Notes under the pieces: generated by a model
Databases searched by the model: none
Told to the model about the DNA's origin: nothing
Seen by the model: only the letters and a program-made list of their open reading frames with translations
Shown here: positions 55,847 to 63,483 of the stretch, piece by piece
Numbering within the stretch: the first letter of the stretch is position 1
Layout: each line of letters starts with the position of its first letter
Position numbers and translations under genes: made by a program
Source of the DNA: Flavobacterium sp. J372
GTDB lineage: Bacteria; Bacteroidota; Bacteroidia; Flavobacteriales; Flavobacteriaceae
NCBI RefSeq assembly: GCF_024699965.1
Contig: NZ_JAJOMZ010000004.1
Span: 2,354,001-2,418,000 of the forward strand
Reading direction: 5' to 3'
DNA length: 64,000 nt

Positions 55847-57209
55847 ATACCGTCATTGAAAACAGTTGCGTGTCGGGTTTGCGGCGCTTGAGCCTCAGGT
55901 CAAATGCCATACATATGTTGCGGATGAAGGGCTTTCCGTATGCTGTAACCATCAAAAATTTATTCCCCAAAATCAGCAGCCCGTCATTTTGAAACTCTTC
56001 AAGCCTTTCAACTACTTCAGGCAATTCATCAAAATAAAGGTCGGCTGCATGCCAATCCGTTTCAAAGTTGCACATAAGGTTAAGGATATGCCGGCGCACT
56101 ATTAAGTCTTCATCATTCAGCACATGACCTTTAAATACCGGCAACTCGTTATTTTCAATACGTTTGTAATAATCTTCCAGGTTCTTTTCGTTTTGTGCAA
56201 AGCTGTACCAGCTGTCGCTTATTGCAGAAACGCCCAACCCTACCATAACTTTTGTTTTAGAAGCGCTGTAGCCCATAAAATTACGGTGCAGTGTTCCATT
56301 TTCAAATGATGTAAACATACTGTCAGTATCAAGCGCAAAATGGTCCATCCCTATCTCGTGGTATCCGTGCATCATCAATAGCTCCTTCCCTATTTCATAT
56401 AGCAGGCGTTTCTCGTCATCTTTAGGCAGGTTGTTCTCGTAAAAACCCCGCTGGCCGGTGCCTTTAACCCATGGTATATGTGCATAACTATAAAATGCAA
56501 TCCTGTCGGGCTGCAGGGCTTTTGTTTTTTCAATTGTATCAGTAATAGATTCGATGGTTTGAAACGGCAGCCCAAAAACAAGGTCGTGGCTTATTGATGT
56601 ATATCCTATTTCCCTGGCCCATGCAGTTACATCTGCCACGTTTTTAAGCGGCTGTATACGGTTGATGGCTTTCTGTACTTTTAAATCATAATCCTGCACC
56701 CCAAAGCTTACCCTGCGGAAACCCAGGTTGTAAAGGGTTTGCAAATGTTCGCGAGTAGTATTGTTTGGGTGGCCCTCAAAGCTGAGTTCATAACCCGGAG
56801 CAGCATCGGCAAGCTCAAAAATTCCGCCTATCAGCTTTTTCAGATTTTCAGCAGTAAAAAATGTTGGGGTACCTCCGCCAAGGTGCAGTTCCTTTATACG
56901 CGGCCGTGAGCGGAAAAGGCTGCGGTACATAGCCCATTCTTTAAGCACTGCATTAATATACGGCAACTCTACCTCGTGCCTTTTAGTAATCCGTTTGTGG
57001 CACCCGCAAAAAGTGCACATGCTTTCACAAAACGGAAGATGGATGTAGAGGCTGATCCCTTCAGAACTATTCGTTTCATTATACGACTGTATGAGTGTTG
57101 ATTCCCATTGATCAGCACGAAATTTATCTTCATCCCAGTATGGCACTGTAGGGTAACTGGTGTAACGTGGTCCCGGTACATTGTACTTTCGCAGTAATCG
57201 CTTTCTCAT
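55845..57209 (-). CDS. hemN: Oxygen-independent coproporphyrinogen III oxidase
   Basis: Radical-SAM enzyme that makes protoporphyrinogen IX without oxygen, supplying haem under low oxygen. The 4Fe-4S site CxxxCxxC is Cys61-Cys65-Cys68 in LPFCESMCTFCGC, and GPRYTSYPTVPYW, ELHLGGGTPTFF and RVSFGVQDYD are the family blocks. Length 454 matches HemN rather than the shorter HemW. Its promoter carries the same FNR-like site as the cco operon, on the minus strand, fitting expression at low oxygen. Confidence 0.96.
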   Translation of the reverse strand: MRKRLLRKYNVPGPRYTSYPTVPYWDEDKFRADQWESTLIQSYNETNSSEGISLYIHLPFCESMCTFCGCHKRITKRHEVELPYINAVLKEWAMYRSLFRSRPRIKELHLGGGTPTFFTAENLKKLIGGIFELADAAPGYELSFEGHPNNTTREHLQTLYNLGFRRVSFGVQDYDLKVQKAINRIQPLKNVADVTAWAREIGYTSISHDLVFGLPFQTIESITDTIEKTKALQPDRIAFYSYAHIPWVKGTGQRGFYENNLPKDDEKRLLYEIGKELLMMHGYHEIGMDHFALDTDSMFTSFENGTLHRNFMGYSASKTKVMVGLGVSAISDSWYSFAQNEKNLEDYYKRIENNELPVFKGHVLNDEDLIVRRHILNLMCNFETDWHAADLYFDELPEVVERLEEFQNDGLLILGNKFLMVTAYGKPFIRNICMAFDLRLKRRKPDTQLFSMTV

Positions 57210-57225
57210 AAAGAATGGTTTTCGG

Positions 57226-57268
57226 CAAAACTATATATGTGCCTTCACTGATAAAATGATGATTATCA
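57226..57268 (-). promoter_or_regulatory. FNR-like operator plus -7 element (hemN)
   Basis: TGATGATTATCA (57257-57268) is an exact TGAT-N4-ATCA palindrome. Its centre (57262.5) is 29.5 bp before the minus-strand -7 element TAGTTTTG (57233 to 57226). The hemN ATG is at 57209. Confidence 0.7.
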
Positions 57269-57306
57269 CTAAGCTGTGTGTAAAATATAGCCCTGCTTGT
57301 TTAAGT

Positions 57307-57350
57307 ATGATGCACATCATTTTTGTAGAAAATCGTCAGATGTAGATTTG
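57307..57350 (+). promoter_or_regulatory. FNR-like operator plus -7 element (CoA-transferase)
   Basis: ATGATGCACATCAT (57307-57320) is a palindrome with TGAT-GCAC-ATCA at its core; its centre (57313.5) is 29.5 bp before TAGATTTG (57343-57350), an exact -7 match. It is 51 bp from the hemN site. Confidence 0.7.
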
Positions 57351-57365
57351 CATAAAAATTATAAG

Positions 57366-58649
57366 ATGCCGATATATACAACAGCTGCGGAAGCGGTAAA
57401 ACTTATACAATCAAACACCAGGATATATGTACAGGCTGCGGCTGCAACCCCTTCAATACTTACCAAAGCATTGGCCGAAAGGGCCGGTGAACTAAGGAAT
57501 GTAGAGGTATGCCATTTACACACTGAGGGTGATGCGCCGTATGCCGACCCGCAACTGGCAGACAGTTTTCATGTCAATTCATTTTTTATTAGCAAAAACG
57601 TCCGCCATACACTGGCAGCGGGCAATGGGTCATACACACCGGTATTTCTGAGCGAACTGCCTAATCTTTTCCGAAGGAATATTATTGCCCTTGATGCTGC
57701 TTTTATACATGTGTCTCCGCCTGACAGCCACGGTTACTGTTCTTTAGGTGTTTCTGTTGAGGCAACACTGGCGGCCATAGAAAACTGTAAGCTTGTAATT
57801 GCACAGGTAAACCCCCAAATGCCCCGCACCTTTGGCGACAGTATCATACATATTTCAAGGATAAATTATGCGGTTGAAGCTGATGTACCTATCCACTTGC
57901 AGCACGCCGTGGCCGTATCGGAAACCGAAGGGCAGATAGGGAAGTTCGTGGCCTCGCTTATCGATGACAAAAGTACACTTCAGATGGGTATAGGGTCTAT
58001 ACCGAATGCTGTACTTGCAAACTTAGGTAACCACAAAGACCTCGGCCTGCACACCGAAATGTTTTCTGACGGTGTAATAGACCTTATTGAAAAAGGTGTG
58101 GTAAACGGCAGGTATAAAGGCATAGGCAAAGGCCGGGTATTGGCGACATTTCTCATCGGTACAAAACGGTTATATGATTTTGTAGATGACAACCCTTTCA
58201 TTGAAATGCGTGAATCATCATACGTAAATGATACTGCGTTAATACGCAGGAACCCAAAGATGGTAGCGATCAATTCCGCTATTGAGGTGGACATTACAGG
58301 CCAGGTCTGTGCTGACTCAATTGGGATGAAAATGTACTCAGGAGTTGGCGGACAGATGGACTTTATAAGAGGGGCCTCCTTAAGTGATGGAGGAAAAGCC
58401 ATTATAGCCCTGCCATCAGTTACCAAAGCCGGTGCAAGCAGGATCGTGCCATTCCTTAAACAGGGCGCAGGAGTAGTTACCACCCGCGCCCATGCACAAT
58501 ATGTAGTTACAGAATATGGTATTGCAGAACTTTACGGCAGAACGCTTAAGCAACGCGTAAAAGCCTTAATTGATATTGCACACCCGGACCATAGGGAAAA
58601 CATTGAGAAGCAGTATATTAATTCAGTGCTGTCTTTAAGCTTAACGTAA
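57366..58649 (+). CDS. Acetyl-CoA hydrolase/transferase family protein
   Basis: A 427-residue enzyme of the acetyl-CoA hydrolase/CoA-transferase family (4-hydroxybutyrate CoA-transferase-like). Typical blocks are DAAFIHVSPPDSHGYCSLGVSVEATLAAIE, QMGIGSIPNAVLANL, HTEMFSDGVIDLIEKGVVNG, and GVGGQMDFIRGASLSDGGKAIIALPS. The ATG at 57366 (MPIYTTAAEAVKLI) is chosen because an upstream start at 57297 would lie inside the operator and before the -7 element. It shares an FNR-like control region with hemN, suggesting a role in acetate or acyl-CoA exchange when oxygen is low. Substrates are not determined. Confidence 0.9.
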   Translation: MPIYTTAAEAVKLIQSNTRIYVQAAAATPSILTKALAERAGELRNVEVCHLHTEGDAPYADPQLADSFHVNSFFISKNVRHTLAAGNGSYTPVFLSELPNLFRRNIIALDAAFIHVSPPDSHGYCSLGVSVEATLAAIENCKLVIAQVNPQMPRTFGDSIIHISRINYAVEADVPIHLQHAVAVSETEGQIGKFVASLIDDKSTLQMGIGSIPNAVLANLGNHKDLGLHTEMFSDGVIDLIEKGVVNGRYKGIGKGRVLATFLIGTKRLYDFVDDNPFIEMRESSYVNDTALIRRNPKMVAINSAIEVDITGQVCADSIGMKMYSGVGGQMDFIRGASLSDGGKAIIALPSVTKAGASRIVPFLKQGAGVVTTRAHAQYVVTEYGIAELYGRTLKQRVKALIDIAHPDHRENIEKQYINSVLSLSLT

Positions 58650-58661
58650 TAATTATTGCAG

Positions 58662-60031
58662 TTAAATAGCCTTAACGAATTTTAATGTTGACAGCCCTTT
58701 TGGTGAAAGTACCCTGAGCCAATATACACCTGATTGTAGCTGCTTTACATCTATAGTTGATATTTTTTCAGAGGTTCCTAAAAACTGTTTTACCTGTACA
58801 GTCAATTATACTCACCTCTTCAATCGAAATATTTTTATCATTGCTGATCACCAAAACATCAGAAACCGGATTAGGATACACAACGAACAATTGCTCAGGC
58901 ACAGCGGTCGCGCCCAGTACCGGGCAATCTACAGGCTGGGGTGTATTTTGAGGAGCCGCAGCGCCTATCCCTAATTCACCATACATATTAGAACCCGAGG
59001 TAAGGACGGTCCCCTGATTTAAAAAAGACTGAATGCAGTTCACCACCGTCAGCGCCTGACCAGCCTGATTGTGTCCCGATTTGCACTGGCACCGCTCTGT
59101 TCACAACAGAACCATCACCCAACTGACCATGAGTATTCTGCCCCCAGCCCCAAAGGGTATTATCTTCTTTTACGGCGAATATATGGTTTGTACCCCCTGT
59201 TGCAGTTTTCCAGTCAGACATATTGTTTACAAGTGTAGGCACTGCTTTATAAGTTGAACCGTCATTTATGCCTAATGCATGGGTATTGTTATTTCCCCAA
59301 ACCCATAATTTACCTTCGGCGGTTACAGCCAGGCTGTGTCTCCCCCCGGCATCAACACTCTTCCATTCATTGGCGGCAAGACTCATTATTTGGGTTGGCG
59401 TATTTATCTCTGTACCAAACCCTGCAGTACCCTGCCCCAACTGGCCTGAAAAATTATATCCCCATGACCATAGCGTGTTGTTTGTTTTGACAGCAAGGGT
59501 ATGGAAGGTTCCTGCAGCTGCCTTTTTCCAGTCATTTGCATTACCTACCTGAACAGGCGCATTTGAGTGTATGTAAGATCCGTTACCTAACTGCCCGAAA
59601 TCGTTCCTTCCCCAGCCCCAAAGCGTACCGTTACTTTTAATGGCGAAAGAGTGTGCACCACCGGCATTTATAAATGTCCAGTCAGTATCAGTACCCACCT
59701 GTTCAGGTATATTGGTTATATTACCTGAAGGAGCTCCTAGCCCAAAATCATTACGCCCCCAAACCCATAAGGTCCCGTTGGTTTTAAGGGCGATTACAAA
59801 TCCGTAGCCTGCAGATATTGAGTGCCAGTCTGAATCTTCACCCACCCTTACAGGCATATTTTGGTCTTCAAAAGAACCAACACCTAATTGTCCGCTCTCG
59901 TTATGGCCCCACGCATAGAGCGTTCCGTCTGTTTTTAGCGCCACGCAAAAATCGGCGCCCGTACTTACTGCCTTCCAGCATTGCGTATGGGCAATTGTTG
60001 CCCAAAATAAAAGTAGCAGAATCTTTTTCAT
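58662..60031 (-). CDS. RCC1-repeat T9SS-secreted protein, twice frameshifted
   Basis: Exported protein with a signal peptide (MKKILLLLFWATIAHTQ) and about six RCC1-type repeats (ALKTDGTLYAWGHNESGQLGVG and similar), expected to fold as a seven-bladed propeller. The C-terminus holds a type A type IX secretion sorting domain (VVYPNPVSDVLVISND ... QSGVYWLRVLSPKG ... FVKAI). Two one-base insertions break the frame: one in the T/A runs at 59019-59027 and one in the A/T runs at 58780-58791. Removing both gives 455 residues. Function unknown; surface or secreted. Confidence 0.85.
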
Positions 60032-60197
60032 AGCTTTTTTTAGGTCAAATTTAGTAATCTTAAAGCTACAAGCCAATAATTTAAAGATTCTGTGTGCGAA
60101 ACAAAATGTATCAAATCATTAAGCAGCTTCCACCAAATTGTGATAGAATGTATTTACAGAAACAGGTAAAAGTTATTCGTTTGTTAATGTTTAGGGC

Positions 60198-60205
60198 TAA
60201 GTTTG
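60198..60205 (+). promoter_or_regulatory. -7 element for the two small membrane genes
   Basis: TAAGTTTG, exact TAnnTTTG match, in the 251-base gap before 60283; about 78 bases before the ATG. The rest of this gap shows nothing else I can support. Confidence 0.45.
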
Positions 60206-60282
60206 CCACCCGGGTTATCATTTTTTAAATTTGATGTAATCAGATTTTAAATGCACAGCCAGTATATCCATGAGTAAGCATA

Positions 60283-60456
60283 ATGAAAAAACATGACAAG
60301 CTTTCATATAAAGATGTTCGGAATTTTTTTCTGCCAATAAAGCAAGAAGACGGGTTTTTGAAAAGGATATTTAAAAACACCTCTTTTTATATCGCAGCGC
60401 TTTTATTTTTGCTAAGCAGTGTTCTTTTAATCGCAGCTTTTGTAATCGCTTCATGA
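60283..60456 (+). CDS. Small membrane protein (unknown)
   Basis: A 57-residue protein (MKKHDKLSYKDVRNFF...) with a basic amphipathic N-terminus and one C-terminal membrane helix (SFYIAALLFLLSSVLLIAAFVIAS). The stop overlaps the next ATG (ATGA), which supports translation. No family recognised. Confidence 0.6.
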   Translation: MKKHDKLSYKDVRNFFLPIKQEDGFLKRIFKNTSFYIAALLFLLSSVLLIAAFVIAS

Positions 60457-60812
60457 TAAGAAGGCTATTTGATAATCTTTTCATCGCCTATATACTAATC
60501 TGGATATCAGTAAAGATTTTACGGTATTTAGAAATATCAGGCGGGCTTTTAAATTCTTACCTGACAGACCTGATAGCTGTACCGGTATTTGCCCATATAA
60601 TCTTAATTGTAATGCAGCTATTACTAAATAACAGACAGTATAAGCTGACTCTCACGTTCATGTTATTTCTTGCGCTGTATACAACGCTGGTATTTGAGGT
60701 GCTGGCGCCATTAACATCCCCTGTTTATGTTCGTGATCCTGTCGATGCACTATGTTATTTATTGGGCGCAATATTCTATTATTATGTTCATCAGCCGCGC
60801 GTTTTCCTTTAA
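60453..60812 (+). CDS. Small multi-helix membrane protein
   Basis: A 119-residue protein with about four hydrophobic segments (LFIAYILIWISVKIL, LIAVPVFAHIILIVMQLLL, LTLTFMLFLALYTTLVFEVL, LCYLLGAIFYYYV). It resembles, from memory, small Bacteroidota proteins labelled magnesium-citrate transporter-like, and the acidic RDPVDALCYLLGA segment is conserved there; transport is not established. It is coupled to the 57-residue gene upstream. Confidence 0.7.
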   Translation: MIRRLFDNLFIAYILIWISVKILRYLEISGGLLNSYLTDLIAVPVFAHIILIVMQLLLNNRQYKLTLTFMLFLALYTTLVFEVLAPLTSPVYVRDPVDALCYLLGAIFYYYVHQPRVFL

Positions 60813-60904
60813 ATAGCTTAGTAAGGTATAATTCATATACTTTGGCGTAAAGAATTCCTTAACAGTAGGGGACTTCGTTTTTCTATAACTTTATTATAAT
60901 CCTA

Positions 60905-62932
60905 ATGATAAAGAATATGGAAAGCAGCGGCCGCAGGAAATCAGCTAAAGGTTCTTCACCGAAGCAGGCATCATCTAAGATGCCTAAGGATATAAAACCC
61001 ATGCTGGCAACATTGGTAAATGAGCCGTTTGACGACCCCGGCTGGACGTATGAAGTAAAATGGGATGGCTACAGGGCTCTTGCATATATTGAAAATGGTA
61101 AGATAGAGCTGTCTTCACGCAACAATAAATCATTTACCGAAAAATATTATTCATTGGCTGAAGCATTTTCACAACTGAATATAAACGCTGTGCTTGACGG
61201 TGAGATACTTGTGATTAAAGAAAATGGTAAAGCTGATTTTGGCGCTTTGCAAAACTGGCGCAGTGAAGCCGACGGGCATCTGGTTTATTATGCGTTCGAC
61301 ATTTTATGGCATGACGGGAAAAACCTGATGGAAGTGCCGCTAAGCGAAAGGCAGGCAGTTCTGCACCGTGTACTTCCTAAAGATAATGACAGCATCCGGC
61401 AGAGCACAGTTTTTACATCAAACGGGCTCGAGTTCTACAAAGCTGCAGAAAAAATGGGCCTGGAAGGCATAATGGCTAAGAAGGCTGACAGTACATATAT
61501 CCCCGACAACCGCTCAAAGAACTGGCTAAAGATCAAAGTAAACCAGCGGCAGGAAGTTGTTATTGCCGGATATACACGTAATGAAGGATCTAATAAACTG
61601 TTCAGTTCATTGTTGTTGGGAGTGTATGAAAATGGCAAGCTGGATTATGTAGGTAAAGTTGGCACAGGCTTTACTCAAAAACTTCAAAAGGAAATGATGG
61701 AGATGTTTCGGCCGCTTGTTGTAAATAAAAGTGCGTTTGGTTATGAGCCTGACATAAACAAGCCATCTCGCTTCCGCCCTAACCCGCCTAAAGCTGTTGC
61801 CACCTGGCTGAAGCCTGAGCTTGTATGCGAAGTGAGTTTTGCCGAAGTAACGTCTGACGGCGTTTTTCGCCATCCGTCTTTTGAAGGTATGCGAACTGAT
61901 AAGAAAGCGAAAGACGTTGTGCGTGAGACAGCTGCAGAGACAGAAACTGTAACAGCGCCTGAAAGTAAACTGGTATTGGCGCCTAAAAATAGCGAGCGTA
62001 AAACCCTGCTGAACCCGAACGAGGAAACTCAGGTGAAGGCCATTTGCGGGCACAATATTAAGTTCACTAACCTGAGCAAGGTTTACTGGCCGGATGAAGG
62101 CTATACCAAGCGCGATATGTTCAATTATTACTACCGGATGGCCGAATATATACTGCCGTACCTGAAAGACCGCCCACAGACGCTGTATCGCTTTCCCAAC
62201 GGTATTTACGGCAAGAGTTTCTACCAGAAAGATGTAAAAGGTAAAGCGCCTGACTGGGCAAAAACCTACCCTTACACTACAAGCGATGGCGAGGACAAAG
62301 AATTCCTTGTCGGCGATAACGAAGACACACTGATGTGGATTGCCACTTTAGGCTGCATTGAGCTAAATCCCTGGTTTAGCCGGATACAAAACCCAGACAA
62401 TCCTGATTATTGCGTAATAGACCTTGACCCTGCTGAAAAAACAACTTTTGAACAGGTGATACACGCTGCCTGCGAAGTTAAAACGGTGCTTGATGAACTC
62501 AATATACCCGGCTTTGCTAAAACGTCCGGTTCTACAGGCATCCATATTTATGTTCCGCTTGGTGCCAGGTATAGCTATGACCAGTCACAGATGTTCGGTA
62601 AACTGATAGTATCTATAGTGCACAACCGCATACCTGAATTTACAAGCCTTGAACGGCAGATAAAAAATCGCAAAGGCAACATGTATCTTGACTTTTTGCA
62701 GAACAGGCCCGGAGCCACTATTGCAGGCCCCTATTCACTACGCCCTAAACCCGGCGCCACTGTTTCAATGCCATTGCATTGGGATGAGATAAGAAAAGGA
62801 CTGACCATGAAAGACTATACCATTAAAAATGCTGTTGAACGTGTGCGTGCCGAAGGAGACCTGTTTGCCGGCGCCCTTGGCGAAGGCATTGATATGGAAA
62901 AAGCGCTGGCAAAAGCGCAAAACCTATTATAG
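60905..62932 (+). CDS. ligD: LigD-like ATP-dependent DNA ligase with primase-polymerase domain
   Basis: Non-homologous end-joining ligase of 675 residues. After a Lys/Ser-rich N-terminal extension (1-25), the ligase domain starts with YEVKWDGYRAL (nucleotidyl Lys52) and includes DGEILV, GLEGIMAKKADS, WLKIKV and the OB-fold region. Residues about 390-670 are the LigD primase-polymerase domain (GYTKRDMFNYYYRMAEYILPYL, VIDLDPAE with the metal Asp pair, SGSTGIHIYVPLG). The phosphoesterase domain found in many LigD proteins is missing. No ku gene is in the window. ATGs at 60905 and 60917 are both possible starts. Confidence 0.93.
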   Translation: MIKNMESSGRRKSAKGSSPKQASSKMPKDIKPMLATLVNEPFDDPGWTYEVKWDGYRALAYIENGKIELSSRNNKSFTEKYYSLAEAFSQLNINAVLDGEILVIKENGKADFGALQNWRSEADGHLVYYAFDILWHDGKNLMEVPLSERQAVLHRVLPKDNDSIRQSTVFTSNGLEFYKAAEKMGLEGIMAKKADSTYIPDNRSKNWLKIKVNQRQEVVIAGYTRNEGSNKLFSSLLLGVYENGKLDYVGKVGTGFTQKLQKEMMEMFRPLVVNKSAFGYEPDINKPSRFRPNPPKAVATWLKPELVCEVSFAEVTSDGVFRHPSFEGMRTDKKAKDVVRETAAETETVTAPESKLVLAPKNSERKTLLNPNEETQVKAICGHNIKFTNLSKVYWPDEGYTKRDMFNYYYRMAEYILPYLKDRPQTLYRFPNGIYGKSFYQKDVKGKAPDWAKTYPYTTSDGEDKEFLVGDNEDTLMWIATLGCIELNPWFSRIQNPDNPDYCVIDLDPAEKTTFEQVIHAACEVKTVLDELNIPGFAKTSGSTGIHIYVPLGARYSYDQSQMFGKLIVSIVHNRIPEFTSLERQIKNRKGNMYLDFLQNRPGATIAGPYSLRPKPGATVSMPLHWDEIRKGLTMKDYTIKNAVERVRAEGDLFAGALGEGIDMEKALAKAQNLL

Positions 62933-62945
62933 TGTATATTTGTGT

Positions 62946-63434
62946 ATGGATAATTATAAAATACCCGCACAAACATCAATTGGACACGTGCATTTAAAAG
63001 TTGCAGATCTGGACCGTGCGCTTCAATTTTATTGCGGGCTGCTCGGCTTTGAAGTAACAACCATGTATGGTACTGATGCTGCTTTTATATCTGTTGGTGG
63101 CTATCACCATCACATTGGCCTGAACACATGGTATAGTAAAGGCGCAGCGCCTGCAAGTCAGCGTGGTGTAGGGCTATTTCATACTGCAATCTTATACCCC
63201 ACACGGCGTGATCTGGCAGCCATACTACACAGATTACAGCAATCAGGCTACCCGCTTACAGGTGCAGCGGATCATGGTGTTTCTGAAGCGTTGTACCTTA
63301 ATGACCCTGACGGAAATGGTGTAGAGCTGTATTGGGATAGGCCAAAAGAGCAATGGCCTCAAAAAAGAAGACGGTTCTTTAGAGATGTATACAAAACACC
63401 TCGACCTTCAGAACCTGTTGGCAGAATTAGATAA
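62946..63434 (+). CDS. VOC-family (glyoxalase/dioxygenase-like) protein
   Basis: A 162-residue metal-dependent VOC-fold protein. The two beta-alpha-beta-beta-beta modules show the candidate metal ligands: GHVHLKVADLDRALQFYCGLLGFEV (His), GLFHTAILYP (His) and YLNDPDGNGVELYW (Glu). It resembles CatE-type/glyoxalase-superfamily proteins; the substrate is unknown. The ATG at 62946 gives the expected VOC N-terminus, while the frame extends upstream inside ligD. It lies 13 bases after ligD. Confidence 0.88.
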   Translation: MDNYKIPAQTSIGHVHLKVADLDRALQFYCGLLGFEVTTMYGTDAAFISVGGYHHHIGLNTWYSKGAAPASQRGVGLFHTAILYPTRRDLAAILHRLQQSGYPLTGAADHGVSEALYLNDPDGNGVELYWDRPKEQWPQKRRRFFRDVYKTPRPSEPVGRIR

Positions 63435-63436
63435 AT

Positions 63437-63465
63437 AAAAAAAGCCTGCGATGTGCAGGCTTTTT
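63437..63465. terminator. Bidirectional terminator between the VOC and SIMPL genes
   Basis: AAAAAGCCTGC (63439-63449) pairs with GCAGGCTTTTT (63455-63465) around a 5-base loop; long A and T tracts on both sides. Confidence 0.92.
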
Positions 63466-63483
63466 ATTATATCTGTGGCAATG

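Noticed and set aside
58988..60031. CRISPR-like or DNA tandem repeats
   Set aside because: The periodicity comes from RCC1 protein repeats of about 50 residues, not from DNA repeats with spacers.
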